Counted from the stretch's first letter, positions 8,382 through 18,854 are shown. The stretch: 54,077 nt of DNA from CANJDH01 sp964443245 (GCA_964443245.1 CAYUEG010000013.1:1-54077), one strand, 5' to 3'. Numbers and translations: made by a program. Notes: generated by a model not told the origin, from the letters alone.

Positions 8382-9034
8382 GCCGGCACTCCAACAGCTT
8401 GCTCGAACGCATCAATCAACAACTGGATTGCAGGGCGCTTGACCTTCAAGGCGGCGCGGTTGACCACCAGGCGCGCCGATATTGCGCAGATTTCCTCCAC
8501 TGCCACCAATCGATTCGCCTTGAGCGTTCCGCCGGTGGACACCATGTCAACGATCGCGTCCGCCAACCCGACCAGCGGTGCCAATTCCATCGAACCGTAC
8601 AGCTTGATCAGGTCGACGTGCACGCCTTTGGCAGCAAAGTGCTCGCGCGCCGTGTCCACATACTTGGTGGCAACACGAATGCGTGCCCCCGATCGAACCG
8701 CGTGCACGTAATCGAACCCCTCGGGTACCGCGACCATCATGCGGCACCGAGCGATACGCAGATCTACCGGCCGGTACAGTCCGCCAGCGCCGTAACGGGC
8801 ATCATGTTCGAGCAGCACATCCGCCCCTGCAACACCAAGGTCGGCAGCCCCATGCTGAACATAAGTCGGCACATCAGATGCGCGCACAATGATCACGCGA
8901 ACCTCGGGACGGTTGGTCGCGAGAATCAACTTGCGGGAAGTCTCCGGATCGTCCTGGACCACGATGCCGGCGGCCCGAAGAAGAGGTTGGGTTTCTTCGA
9001 AAATGCGGCCCTTGGACAGGGCGAGGGTGATCAC
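8378..9034 (-). CDS. hisG: ATP phosphoribosyltransferase, short catalytic form
   Basis: HisG condenses ATP and PRPP in the first and regulated step of histidine synthesis. From the GTG at 9034 the product is 218 residues (ITLALSKGRIFEETQPLL start), with the PRPP loop LVSTGGTLKANRLV-type motif near residue 165. This is the short form without the C-terminal allosteric domain. Short HisG normally works as a hetero-octamer with the HisRS-like protein HisZ, which is not in this window. A Shine-Dalgarno-like CAGGAC precedes the GTG. The frame is open to 9346 but lacks similarity there. Confidence 0.94.
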   Translation of the reverse strand: MITLALSKGRIFEETQPLLRAAGIVVQDDPETSRKLILATNRPEVRVIIVRASDVPTYVQHGAADLGVAGADVLLEHDARYGAGGLYRPVDLRIARCRMMVAVPEGFDYVHAVRSGARIRVATKYVDTAREHFAAKGVHVDLIKLYGSMELAPLVGLADAIVDMVSTGGTLKANRLVAVEEICAISARLVVNRAALKVKRPAIQLLIDAFEQAVGVPA

Positions 9035-9176
9035 GATAGGTCCTGACAGCAAGCCCGGCACTTCCCGTCCCTTTAGCGTAACAGGGCACTGTGAGGCCAA
9101 GCGTAAGCAGCGAAATTGCGATTGGAATACTCGAATTTTAGCCGATGGCCATGGCGAGCACCCCGGCTGTGGCAAT

Positions 9177-11519
9177 TCAGACGATGGCGGCGCGCAATTC
9201 GTCAGTCGTGGTACGCAGACGGTCTGCCAGCAAGCCACTGATGTTGAAGAGCACCTTGCCTGCCAGAGTCGGGTGCTCGCGCCGCATCTGATCCAGCGCC
9301 GCACGGGACAAGCCATACACCACCGAATACTCTTCGGCGATCGCATCTGCAGAGCGCGGTTTGGATTCGATCAGCACCATCTCGCCGAACATCACCCCCG
9401 GACTCAACGTCACCAAGCGCTTGCCTTCGCCCTTTTGGGTACGGCCCAGCTTGATGCTGATTGAACCCCTGGCTGCCATGTACACGGTGTCGCCGGCATC
9501 CCCCTCGCGGAAGAGGAATGCACCCCGATCGAAGGACTTCCGCTCCAGGTGGCGGGTGAGGACGGCAATTTCGTCGGCATCGCATCCGGTCGCAATCCCG
9601 AGCTGCGCAACCGCCAGCTCCTTCTCTGTCACATCGGCCGGAAAGGCGCTCTGGAGCAGCCTGTTTTCACACCATTCCAGAGCGTAATCGGTATCGGTGA
9701 ACCAGCGTTCAAGCGGGATCGCTTGGGGCACACCCATGTCGTGGAGAAATTCGCCGTGGCCCTCAGTCCGCGATACATGGCTCAACAGGGCACATTTGCC
9801 AAGTTTGGCCAGACGCTTCCCAAGCTGCTCAAGGATGTGCGCGCCGGTTGCATCAAACTCGGTCACCCGGCGACAGTCGAACACGAAAAAATCGGCGCTC
9901 GCAGCCAATTGCTCCACTTCCAGGGCGAGGTGGTCCGCTGTACCGAAGAACAGCGTTCCATCCAGTTCGATGATGACGATGCGATCCCCCTTTTCGCGCA
10001 AGTAAGCGGTCTGTTCCGGATCACGCAGTTTGAGCGAATGCCGGTGATTGCCCCGATGCAGGGCGCGCACCACCGTCTTGCTGGTCTTGCCGATGAAGAC
10101 GATGACCGTCGCCACCACACCGGCCAGCACACCCGCGACCAGATTGAAGGCTACGGTAGCAACGGTCACCAGCATCACGATGGAGAAGTTGACATGGACT
10201 TCTCGGTGCACATTGCGACTGCGCAGACGCTTGATGATCTGCCCGGTCCAGCCATCAAACAACGACACCGCGATATAGGCAAGAACCGCTGACAGAACCA
10301 CGTGAGGCAGGTAGGCCACCCAATACCGTGCGGTCATCAGGGCAAGCAGCATCACGGCAGCATGAGTCAGGCCAGAGAGGCGCGTGCGGCCTCCGCTACG
10401 ATAGTTGAGCACCGTGCGCGAACTGGTCGAGCCTCCGAACACCGCACCAAAGCCCGCCCCGACCATGTTGGCAAAACCCTGGCCGATCAGTTCGCGATCG
10501 GCGCTGGGTCGCCTGCCGCTGATCTGGCCAACCGCAACGGCACACATCAGTGATTCCAGGGCGCCAAGAATGGCCAGTACCAGAATTGACGGTGCTACCT
10601 GCCACATGGCCTCCCATGTGGCGCGTTGACCCAGGATCTCGAATATGTGCGCTCCAGTTGCAGGGCTGGGCCACTCGGCAGGGATGGGCCCCACGACACT
10701 GCCCAATTCGAGCGGCCCAAGATTGCTGATCGACCAGACGGCTTGCAACAGGTAGAAGAACAGGGTCCCGACTACCACGCCGGCGATGGCACCCGGAAAC
10801 TTGGGCCAACGCCGGTTGACCATGAAGATCACCAGAGCCGTCATCAGGGCAACTGAAGTCGTTTCGGGTTGCAGTCCATCCCAGATGGCACGCAGATCCC
10901 ACCAGTCCGTTCGTTGCCCCAGGCCCACCAGAGTCGGCAACTGGGAGACCAGGATGAGGAAAGCAAGCCCGTTCATGAAACCTGCAACGACAGGGTGGGG
11001 AATGAACTTGATATAGCTGCCAATGGCGAAGACCCCAAGCACGGCCTGGAGCAGGCCTGCCAGCGCCACGGCCAGGAAACACAGGGTCAGTACCCGCACG
11101 ACACCATCTGGTGACAGGGCAGCCAGTCCGCCGTGGAGCGTTGATTCATGCGTCAGGAGCGCACCAATCATGAGCGCCATCACGAGTGAAAACGATGATC
11201 TCGGCCCACCCAGGCCGAACGGTGTGCCGCCCCATAACGCGACAAGCGCACCAGAGATGATGGAACAATAGAAGCCCGCGAGAATGCCCGCAGGGACATA
11301 CTCCGGACCCAGCGGCGCAAACGCCAGTGCACCAATTGTGATGGTCTGTGGCAGGGCCACGATGCCGGAGGTCACGCCACCGGCCAGATCTCCCCTCCAA
11401 TGGCGCCATCGCCCGCCCTGCCCGGCAGTGGACGTGCGGTCCTCTTTAAGGGCAGCATCACTGGTGTCCGCGGGGGCACCGGCCTCGTCATCCACGCGGG
11501 GAACAGTGCTGTCTGGCAT
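9177..11519 (-). CDS. SulP-family anion transporter with STAS and cyclic-nucleotide-binding domains
   Basis: This is a three-part membrane protein of about 780 residues. Residues about 40-470 form a SulP/SLC26 transporter (GLGGPRSSFSLVMALMIGA, ASSRT-type segment GGSTSSRTVLNYRSGGRTRLSG, about a dozen hydrophobic helices). Residues about 490-610 form a STAS domain. The C-terminal 150 residues form a cNMP-binding domain (FREGDAGDTVYMAARGSISI, MFGEMVLIESKPRSADA). The substrate (sulfate, bicarbonate or other) cannot be told from sequence. It sits between murA and hisG on the same strand, separated from hisG by 142 bases. The start at 11519 avoids overlap with murA; the GTG at 11555 is an alternative. 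Confidence 0.85.
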   Translation of the reverse strand: MPDSTVPRVDDEAGAPADTSDAALKEDRTSTAGQGGRWRHWRGDLAGGVTSGIVALPQTITIGALAFAPLGPEYVPAGILAGFYCSIISGALVALWGGTPFGLGGPRSSFSLVMALMIGALLTHESTLHGGLAALSPDGVVRVLTLCFLAVALAGLLQAVLGVFAIGSYIKFIPHPVVAGFMNGLAFLILVSQLPTLVGLGQRTDWWDLRAIWDGLQPETTSVALMTALVIFMVNRRWPKFPGAIAGVVVGTLFFYLLQAVWSISNLGPLELGSVVGPIPAEWPSPATGAHIFEILGQRATWEAMWQVAPSILVLAILGALESLMCAVAVGQISGRRPSADRELIGQGFANMVGAGFGAVFGGSTSSRTVLNYRSGGRTRLSGLTHAAVMLLALMTARYWVAYLPHVVLSAVLAYIAVSLFDGWTGQIIKRLRSRNVHREVHVNFSIVMLVTVATVAFNLVAGVLAGVVATVIVFIGKTSKTVVRALHRGNHRHSLKLRDPEQTAYLREKGDRIVIIELDGTLFFGTADHLALEVEQLAASADFFVFDCRRVTEFDATGAHILEQLGKRLAKLGKCALLSHVSRTEGHGEFLHDMGVPQAIPLERWFTDTDYALEWCENRLLQSAFPADVTEKELAVAQLGIATGCDADEIAVLTRHLERKSFDRGAFLFREGDAGDTVYMAARGSISIKLGRTQKGEGKRLVTLSPGVMFGEMVLIESKPRSADAIAEEYSVVYGLSRAALDQMRREHPTLAGKVLFNISGLLADRLRTTTDELRAAIV

Positions 11520-11529
11520 GAGAGTCGGA

Positions 11530-12793
<1,264 letters not shown>

Positions 12794-12801
<8 letters not shown>

Positions 12802-13030
12802 TCTTCCACTCAGCCACGGTGAGCGTCTTCATCGACAACGCGTGAATCTCGTTTCCCATCTGCGCACCCAGCGCACGGTTCACCAGTTGGTGGCGCTGCA
12901 CCAGCCGTTTGCCTTCGAACAAATCACTCACGATGACCGCCTGGAAATGCGCGCCATCACCTTCCACTTCCAAGTGAGTGCAGTCCAATCCCGAGGCGAT
13001 CAGATTCTTGACATATTCCGGAGTAACCAT
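12794..13030 (-). CDS. ibaG: BolA/IbaG-family protein
   Basis: This small BolA-like protein of 78 residues pairs with monothiol glutaredoxins in iron-sulfur handling in characterised relatives. The family core is visible: VEGDGAHFQAVIVSDLFEGKRLVQRHQLVNRAL, with the conserved HFQ and RHQLV parts, and a late HALSMKTLT strand. The ATG at 13030 (MVTPEYVKNLI) is chosen over the upstream start at 13084 because BolA proteins begin there. Its position directly before murA and after an ABC exporter pair matches the enteric mla-ibaG-murA neighbourhood. Confidence 0.92.
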
Positions 13031-13061
13031 GATCCGCAAATCTCCCCAACTTGTAGTCGCG

Positions 13062-13841
13062 TCAATGCCGCAGCTTGTATCCACGTTTAAGCAGTCGCAG
13101 AATGCCGGATGAAAGCAGCACCAGGCAAACGGAGACGACTAAAAACGACAGCCAGGGCGAGACGTCGCTCTGCCCGAAAAAGCCGAAACGGAAACCGTCA
13201 ATCATGTAGAAAAAGGGATTCCAGTGGGACAGCGTCTGCCAGAACCCTGGAAGTGAATGAATCGAGTAGAAAACACCGGACAAAAATGTTGCCGGCAGGA
13301 TAAAGAAGTTCTGGAAGGCGGCGATCTGGTCAAACTTTTCTGCCCAAAGCCCCGCCAGCAGCCCGACCGCACCCATCAACGCACTTCCGAGCAGGGCAAA
13401 CGCCACAATCCAGACCGGGGCCTTCAACGGCGGCCACGCAAACAAAAGGGTTACGACGAAGACACCCGATCCCACGCACACGCCACGCACGATGGCAGCG
13501 ATCACGTACGCCGCGAAAAACTCAAAGTGCGCGATCGGTGGCAACAACACGAAGACCAGATTGCCGGTTACTTTGGACTGAATCAAGGACGAAGAGGAGT
13601 TGGCGAACGCGTTCTGCAGGATGGACATCATGACCAGCCCTGGCACCAGAAACGCGGTATACGGCACGCCCGGGTATACCTGAACCCGATCCTGCAGCAC
13701 ATGCGAAAAAATCACCAGGTACAGCAGCGCCGTGAGGATCGGGGCCGTCACGGTCTGCGCGCTGACCTTCCAGAAGCGGAGCAACTCCTTGTATAGGAGG
13801 GTGGGAAAGCCACTGCCACCACGGATAGATAACCCCTTCAC
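13062..13841 (-). CDS. ABC-2 type exporter permease (YadH-like)
   Basis: The product is an inner-membrane permease of 259 residues with about six hydrophobic helices and the ABC-2 family segments (LLPPIAHFEFFAAYVIAA, FFILPATFLSGVFYSI, LPGFWQTLSHWNPFFYMIDGFR). These match the YadH/NodJ-type branch. The start overlaps the ATPase gene by 4 bases, so the two form one transporter. The substrate is unknown. The pair lies inside the mla-ibaG-murA cluster as in many betaproteobacteria, which hints at an envelope role. Confidence 0.9.
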   Translation of the reverse strand: MKGLSIRGGSGFPTLLYKELLRFWKVSAQTVTAPILTALLYLVIFSHVLQDRVQVYPGVPYTAFLVPGLVMMSILQNAFANSSSSLIQSKVTGNLVFVLLPPIAHFEFFAAYVIAAIVRGVCVGSGVFVVTLLFAWPPLKAPVWIVAFALLGSALMGAVGLLAGLWAEKFDQIAAFQNFFILPATFLSGVFYSIHSLPGFWQTLSHWNPFFYMIDGFRFGFFGQSDVSPWLSFLVVSVCLVLLSSGILRLLKRGYKLRH

Positions 13842-14761
13842 TGCACGACACTCCCACCGTCGCTCATGATTTGCATGAACACGTCTTCCAGGTCGGGGGT
13901 CAGGACTTCCATTTCATCGATGTGAATCCCCTCGGCACGCAATGGCCCCAGCACACTCTCGACCTGGTCATAGTTTTTCAGCCTGAACGTGAATGACCCA
14001 GCATTCTCTACCGGGGCGAGTGGAGCCAGGATGGCTGGCAACGGACGAGCGATCTTGACGCGCAAATAGGCACCCGAGTGCCGCCTGAGGAGATCTTGGG
14101 TCTTATCGAGCGCCACCACCCTGCCCCCTTTGAGCATCGCAATGCGCCCGCATAGGCTTTCCGCCTCCTCCAAGTAATGGGTCGTCAGGACGATCGTGTG
14201 ACCTTCGCGATTCAATCTCGCGATGAAGCGCCAAAGTGTCTGGCGCAATTCCACATCCACGCCCGCAGTTGGCTCGTCAAGAACGATCACGGGCGGTCGA
14301 TGGACCAGCGCCTGCGCCACCAGCACGCGCCGCTTCATGCCGCCCGAGAGGGCGCGCATGTTGGCGTCAGCCTTCGACGTCAGATCGAGATGCTCCATTA
14401 CTTCTTCTATCCACGCATCATTGCGGCGCAAACCGAAGTAGCCAGACTGAATACGCAACGTTTCCCGAACGGTAAAGAACGGGTCAAACACAAGTTCCTG
14501 CGGTACCACGCCGAGGTTGCGGCGACTCTCTCGATAATCGGCCTGCACGTCATATCCCATCACCTGTGCCTTGCCTGAGTCAGCTTGAGCAATACCGGCG
14601 ACAATGCTGATGAGCGTAGTTTTGCCGGCGCCGTTCGGCCCCAGAAGCCCGAAAAATTCGCCCTGTTCAATGCGCAGGCTGACACCGTCCAGCGCACGCA
14701 CCGATCCATAGCGCTTGGACAGTGTGCTCACTTCAATGGCACTGGTTGCAGAAACCATCAT
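13838..14761 (-). CDS. ABC transporter ATP-binding protein (YadG-like)
   Basis: This is the nucleotide-binding subunit of the exporter encoded with the next gene. The 307 residues contain Walker A GPNGAGKTT (about 39-47), the Q-loop region, the signature ALSGGMKRR, Walker B VIVLDEPTAGVD and the H-loop LTTHYLEEAE. A C-terminal extension of about 80 residues is typical of ABC-2 exporters of the DrrA/YadG type. It follows mlaB after 63 bases without a visible terminator, so it may belong to the mla transcript. Confidence 0.93.
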   Translation of the reverse strand: MMVSATSAIEVSTLSKRYGSVRALDGVSLRIEQGEFFGLLGPNGAGKTTLISIVAGIAQADSGKAQVMGYDVQADYRESRRNLGVVPQELVFDPFFTVRETLRIQSGYFGLRRNDAWIEEVMEHLDLTSKADANMRALSGGMKRRVLVAQALVHRPPVIVLDEPTAGVDVELRQTLWRFIARLNREGHTIVLTTHYLEEAESLCGRIAMLKGGRVVALDKTQDLLRRHSGAYLRVKIARPLPAILAPLAPVENAGSFTFRLKNYDQVESVLGPLRAEGIHIDEMEVLTPDLEDVFMQIMSDGGSVVQ

Positions 14762-14824
14762 CTATCTTTGAGGCCTTCCCGAGAAATGGACCCATCCACA
14801 GGGGAAGGGGTGACCCCGCCACCA

Positions 14825-15085
14825 TCAATTCAGGGTGAAGCCGTCGACACCGTACAAGGTTGCGAGGGCGCGCAGGCGTTCAGATGGCGCCAGTACTCGG
14901 AAAGCTGTGCCGGACGCACTCGCACTGCGCCGCCACGCCAGCAAGCAGGCCAAGAGGCTCGAATCCCCTTGCTCCACCTGTGAAAAGTCAAAATCGACTT
15001 CGCCGGCCTGAAGCGCCGCCAAGCCGGCCTCGATTACTGCGGCGGCCCGATCCAGCACGACCACCTTCGGCACGAGGAACGCCAT
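14825..15085 (-). CDS. mlaB: STAS-domain protein MlaB
   Basis: MlaB is the small cytoplasmic STAS subunit that stabilises the MlaFE ABC transporter. The 86-residue product has the STAS pattern: a strand VDFDFSQVEQ, then DSSLLACLLAW with the conserved Ser pair at the helix start, then a second strand and helix (RVLAPSERLRALATLYGVD). It is 3 bases downstream of mlaC. Divergent STAS domains are hard to assign alone, so the operon position is part of this call. Confidence 0.85.
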   Translation of the reverse strand: MAFLVPKVVVLDRAAAVIEAGLAALQAGEVDFDFSQVEQGDSSLLACLLAWRRSASASGTAFRVLAPSERLRALATLYGVDGFTLN

Positions 15086-15088
15086 GTG

Positions 15089-15724
15089 TCAGGATCTGTT
15101 CTTCGCGTCCAGGGACCGGTTTTTTGCCCCCAAGCTCTTAATCAATCCATCGACGCCGTTATTGGTAATCTCGGTATTGAAGGTGTTCTTGTAGGTCTCC
15201 ACAAGGCGAGCGCCAAGCACGTTCATGTCGGTCACCTTCCACGCCGCATCGGTTTTCTCAAGGTAGTAGTCGAGTTGAATCGGATCGCGCGAACCGGTTC
15301 GAATGAGGGATCGCACCACCGAATCCGTCTCGCCTGCCTGCATGCGAAATGGCCGGTACTCGATCACTGTTTCAGGTTTGTACTCGGCAAACGCATAGGA
15401 GTAAGTATTGACCAGAAGTGCCTTGAACTCCCGCGTCAACGCCGCTTGCTGCTCAGGCGTCGCGCGCGACCAGTGCCGGCCGACCGCAGATTGGGTCATC
15501 CGCTGAAAGTTGATGACAGGAGATATCTTGGATTCGATCAGCGCGTTGATCTTCGTGCGATTGCCGGACTGCAATTCCTTGTCTGCCCTGATCGCCGCAG
15601 TGACCTCATCAACCACCCGCTTGACCAGCACATCTGGCGCCTCCTGCGCTGTCACTACCCCGGAAACACCAAAGCACAACACCAATGCCGCGACTGCCTT
15701 GAACACGCTCGCCACCTTATTCAT
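15089..15724 (-). CDS. mlaC: Periplasmic phospholipid-binding protein MlaC
   Basis: MlaC shuttles phospholipid between outer-membrane MlaA and inner-membrane MlaFEDB. The product of about 211 residues has a signal peptide (VFKAVAALVLCFGVSGVVTAQ, cut about residue 24) and the Ttg2D/MlaC fold signatures (ISPVINFQRMTQSAVGRHW, LTREFKALLVNTYS, WKVTDMNVLGARLVETYKN). The start is uncertain. The ATG at 15724 is chosen, but an in-frame TTG at 15733 and a GTG at 15706 are possible, and the AGGA motif is too close to the ATG to be ideal. Confidence 0.94.
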   Translation of the reverse strand: MNKVASVFKAVAALVLCFGVSGVVTAQEAPDVLVKRVVDEVTAAIRADKELQSGNRTKINALIESKISPVINFQRMTQSAVGRHWSRATPEQQAALTREFKALLVNTYSYAFAEYKPETVIEYRPFRMQAGETDSVVRSLIRTGSRDPIQLDYYLEKTDAAWKVTDMNVLGARLVETYKNTFNTEITNNGVDGLIKSLGAKNRSLDAKNRS

Positions 15725-15736
15725 TCCTTGCAAAAA

Positions 15737-16657
15737 TCAGTTCGCTGCAGCTTGCGCCAGCGTCGCAAGGTTGCGGGTCGGAGATGGCCCTCCAACGGCG
15801 ACGGCCTTGGCGGCCAATTTCACCCTGGTGCCTGCACGCTGATTGGCTTCGTCCAGCCAAGCGTTCGCAGGCAACTCGACCGGGGGCAGGCTGGCGGACG
15901 TCGGGGGCGCCAGTTCAACCGCGGAAGTCGAAGGCTGGTCTGCTGCATCCGAACGTCGATCCCTGGCGCGATTGCTATCATCTTCAATCATGCTCTGCCG
16001 ACGCTGCACGTAGGCGTCACGGATAAACGCATACTTATCCAGAGCCGCATCCTCGACAGCTCGTCCGGCCGTCAAAAGACTGGCGCGGGTATCCACAGTG
16101 CGCAGGCTGAACGCCACGTTACGCGTCGGAATATGATTCGCCCAAACGGGGTCGAGACTGGAGTAAATGACCCGGCCAACCCCGTCACGAATGCTGGATG
16201 GGCCAAGGAAGGGCAAAACCAGGTACGGACCGGACGCAATGCCCCACTTCCCGAAGGTCTGGCCAAAGTCACGATTGTGCTTTTCGAGCCCCATCTTCGA
16301 CGCGACGTCAAAACATCCCAGGATGCCAACAGTCGAATTGATCAGCACCCGGCAAGCGTCCGACACCGCATCCCCGGCCTTCCCTTGCAACAAGCTGTTG
16401 ATGGCGACAAAAACGTCGTTGATGTTCGAGAAAACGTTTCCGACACAATCCCGCGCCGGTTCAGGAGTGATATTTTTGTAGCCGGTGGCAAGCGGCTTGA
16501 GAACGGCATCGTCCAAGGCTTCATTGAAGCCAAACATGGCGCGATTAAAGCCTTCCAGCGGATCACCCGGGGTGTTGGACGAAGCACACCCCGCACCGAG
16601 CACCGACACGAGGCATATCAGCACCCACACACGCCCACATTCCAGCAGTTTGTTCAT
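15737..16657 (-). CDS. mlaA: Outer-membrane lipoprotein MlaA (VacJ)
   Basis: MlaA removes phospholipid from the outer leaflet of the outer membrane and hands it to MlaC. The 306-residue product has a lipoprotein signal with lipobox LGAGC (Cys about 24), then the family start DPLEGFNRAMFGFNEALD, and the conserved FGKWGIASGPYLVLPFLGPSSIRDGVG. The last 90 residues or so are a low-complexity Pro/Ser/Ala tail beyond the usual MlaA end. Being inside the mla operon, rather than remote as in E. coli, is the common betaproteobacterial arrangement. It overlaps mlaD by 4 bases. Confidence 0.95.
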   Translation of the reverse strand: MNKLLECGRVWVLICLVSVLGAGCASSNTPGDPLEGFNRAMFGFNEALDDAVLKPLATGYKNITPEPARDCVGNVFSNINDVFVAINSLLQGKAGDAVSDACRVLINSTVGILGCFDVASKMGLEKHNRDFGQTFGKWGIASGPYLVLPFLGPSSIRDGVGRVIYSSLDPVWANHIPTRNVAFSLRTVDTRASLLTAGRAVEDAALDKYAFIRDAYVQRRQSMIEDDSNRARDRRSDAADQPSTSAVELAPPTSASLPPVELPANAWLDEANQRAGTRVKLAAKAVAVGGPSPTRNLATLAQAAAN

Positions 16658-17145
16658 TTGGTGTCCTTGTTGCTTCCTTCAGCCGGTTTCCCTTCGGCCG
16701 CCTTGCTGTAAAGAAATTGGCTAATCAAGTTTTCCAACACAATCGCCGACTGTGTTGACTTGATCCTACCGCCATCAGCCAACTTCACCGAATCCCCGCC
16801 GGCTTCCAAGCCGATGTACTGCTCTCCCAACAAGCCGGAAGTCAAAATCTTCGCCGATGTGTCTTTCGGAAAACCATACCGCTTTTCCATCGACAACGTC
16901 ACAATTGCTTCAAAAGTGGTGTCATCAAACACAATGCTCGACACCCTGCCCACCACCACCCCGGCACTTTTTACGGGTGCGCGCGGTTTCAATCCTCCGA
17001 TATTATCAAATTTCGCAAGCACTTGATAAGTTTCGGAAAAGTTGAAAGATGCCAGGTTGCCCGCCTTCAACGCCAAGGCCAAAATCGCGATGAAGCCGGC
17101 CACCACAAAAAGGCCCACCCAAACATCTACCAATTTTCGATTCAT
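16654..17145 (-). CDS. mlaD: MCE-domain lipid transport protein MlaD
   Basis: MlaD forms the hexameric MCE ring attached to MlaFE in the periplasm. The 163-residue product has one N-terminal membrane helix (VGLFVVAGFIAILALALKAG) and a single MCE domain: YQVLAKFDNIGGLKPRAPVKSAGVVVGRV over residues about 36-64, then the ILTSGLLGEQYIGLEAGG segment near 108. The tail is short and charged. It is 39 bases downstream of mlaE and overlaps mlaA by 4 bases. Confidence 0.97.
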   Translation of the reverse strand: MNRKLVDVWVGLFVVAGFIAILALALKAGNLASFNFSETYQVLAKFDNIGGLKPRAPVKSAGVVVGRVSSIVFDDTTFEAIVTLSMEKRYGFPKDTSAKILTSGLLGEQYIGLEAGGDSVKLADGGRIKSTQSAIVLENLISQFLYSKAAEGKPAEGSNKDTK

Positions 17146-17184
17146 GTTAGCGCCTTGTAACCCCGATTTGATGTCCGAATAGGG

Positions 17185-17973
17185 CTAGGAAAACATCAAA
17201 GCTGTCAGAATGAAGTCTAAACCCAAAACTGCAAGCGAGGAAGTAACCACTGTCCGTGTGGTTGCCCGGGAGACGCCTTCCGGTGTCGCCTGACAGTCAT
17301 ATCCCTCGAAAACCGCAATGAAAGTGACGGCAAAACCAAACACCACGCTCTTGACCACTCCATTGCCGATGTCCTCAAGCCAGTCGACCCCGCTTTGCAT
17401 CTGGCTCCAGAAAGCACCTTCGTCCACGCCAATCAGCACTACACCGACGACATAGCCTCCCACAACACCAACTGCCGAAAACATCGCCGCGAGCAAGGGC
17501 ATGGAAATCACCCCTGCCCAAAAGCGCGGCGCCAGCACCCGGGCAATTGGCGAAACGGCCATCATTTCCATCGCCGCCAATTGCTCCCCGGCTTTCATCA
17601 GACCGATCTCTGCGGTAATGGATGTCCCCGCGCGACCAGCAAACAGAAGCGCAGTAATCACCGGGCCCAGTTCCCGCACCAAAGAGAGCGCGACCAGCAC
17701 GCCAAGTGCCTGCTCGGAACCGTATCGCTGCAAGGTGTTGTAGCCCTGCAAACCGAGAACAAATCCGACGAATAAACCCGATACGACGATAATGACAAGC
17801 GAATAGTTGCCGATGAAGTGGATCTGGGAGATGGTCAGGCCCAGTCTGCGCACCGAAAGGCCGGATTGGCTCACCATCGACGCAAAAAGTCTCGCACCAT
17901 AGCCCACTTTGGCGACGCGATCGATCACGCCTGCGCCAACCATGCCAAACCATGCAACAAGAGCGCCCGTCAT
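17185..17973 (-). CDS. mlaE: Phospholipid ABC transporter permease MlaE
   Basis: MlaE is the inner-membrane permease of the Mla phospholipid system. The 262-residue protein has the MlaE/PhnE-like pattern: an amphipathic N-terminal part, a helix VIIVVSGLFVGFVLGLQG, the conserved LVRELGPVITALLFAGRAGTS with the coupling motif AEIGLMKAGEQLAAMEMM, and PEGVSRATTRTVV near the end. It overlaps mlaF by 4 bases. Confidence 0.97.
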   Translation of the reverse strand: MTGALVAWFGMVGAGVIDRVAKVGYGARLFASMVSQSGLSVRRLGLTISQIHFIGNYSLVIIVVSGLFVGFVLGLQGYNTLQRYGSEQALGVLVALSLVRELGPVITALLFAGRAGTSITAEIGLMKAGEQLAAMEMMAVSPIARVLAPRFWAGVISMPLLAAMFSAVGVVGGYVVGVVLIGVDEGAFWSQMQSGVDWLEDIGNGVVKSVVFGFAVTFIAVFEGYDCQATPEGVSRATTRTVVTSSLAVLGLDFILTALMFS

Positions 17974-18854
17974 TGGCGCACCTTTCCCGCTTCGGCGGCA
18001 GGCAAACCGAGATCAGCGGCGTAATCACCCGCAGGGTAATGGAACCGCACCGGACCATCCGGCGCGCCAGAGATGAACTGCCTGACATAAGGCAACTCTG
18101 AAGCCCTGATCTCGGCCGGCGTGCCACGCGCCACAATCGTGCCTTCTGCCAGAAAGTAGACGTAATCGACAATTGCCAGAGACTCCTCGACATCATGCGT
18201 GACAACGATGGAAGTCGCGCCGAGCGCGTCATTGAGCTTGCGGATCAGGTTGGCCGTGATACCAAGCGAAATCGGGTCGAGGCCGGCAAAAGGCTCGTCA
18301 TACATGATCAGATCCGGCTCGAGTGCAATGGCACGTGCCAACGCAACACGACGGGCCATGCCGCCGGAGATTTGCGACGGCATCAAGTGAGCTGCGCCAC
18401 GCAGCCCCACCGCGTGCAGCTTCATCAACACCAGATCCCGGACAGTTTCTTCGGGCAGGCGGGTATGTTCGCGCAGCGGAAACGCCACATTCTCGAACAC
18501 CGACATATCCGTGAAAAGGGCGCCGAACTGAAATAGCATCCCCATACGTCGACGCATGGCATAGAGGGCAGTCTGCGAGAGCGATGGAATGTCGTGACCA
18601 TCAACCGTCACCTGCCCCTGCTGCGGTTTCACCTGCCCGCCCAGCAAACGCAGGATAGTGGTTTTCCCACTCCCCGACCCCCCCATCAACGCGACCAGCG
18701 ATCCCCGAGGAACGTCAAGGTCGACGCCCTTGAGAATGAGACGCCCCGGCGCACCAGACATCGTCGGATACCCAAACGAGACGCCACGCAGCGATACGAA
18801 ATCCTTCAGAGCGGTCACGCGAGTGTCAAACTGCCGGGAAAGCGGAAACAACAT
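17970..18854 (-). CDS. mlaF: Phospholipid ABC transporter ATP-binding protein MlaF
   Basis: MlaF is the ATPase of the MlaFEDB complex. It shows Walker A GGSGSGKTT, Q-loop, signature SGGMARRVALARAIA, Walker B DLIMYDEPFAGLDP and the H-loop VVTHDVEES. The start is uncertain: the ATG at 18854 gives 294 residues with about 25 more than usual at the N-terminus, while a GTG at 18818 gives a standard-length protein. Neither has a good Shine-Dalgarno sequence. The gene is divergent from the ABC ATPase at 18889, and the AT-rich patch TTATATT at 18874-18880 could serve as promoter core in both directions. Confidence 0.94.
   Translation of the reverse strand: MLFPLSRQFDTRVTALKDFVSLRGVSFGYPTMSGAPGRLILKGVDLDVPRGSLVALMGGSGSGKTTILRLLGGQVKPQQGQVTVDGHDIPSLSQTALYAMRRRMGMLFQFGALFTDMSVFENVAFPLREHTRLPEETVRDLVLMKLHAVGLRGAAHLMPSQISGGMARRVALARAIALEPDLIMYDEPFAGLDPISLGITANLIRKLNDALGATSIVVTHDVEESLAIVDYVYFLAEGTIVARGTPAEIRASELPYVRQFISGAPDGPVRFHYPAGDYAADLGLPAAEAGKVRQ

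Noticed and set aside
15086..16711. Open frame of 541 codons on the + strand opposite mlaC and mlaA
   Set aside because: It is antisense to two well-recognised genes, has no family motifs, and is rich in Arg/His/Pro/Gln as expected from GC-rich antisense frames.
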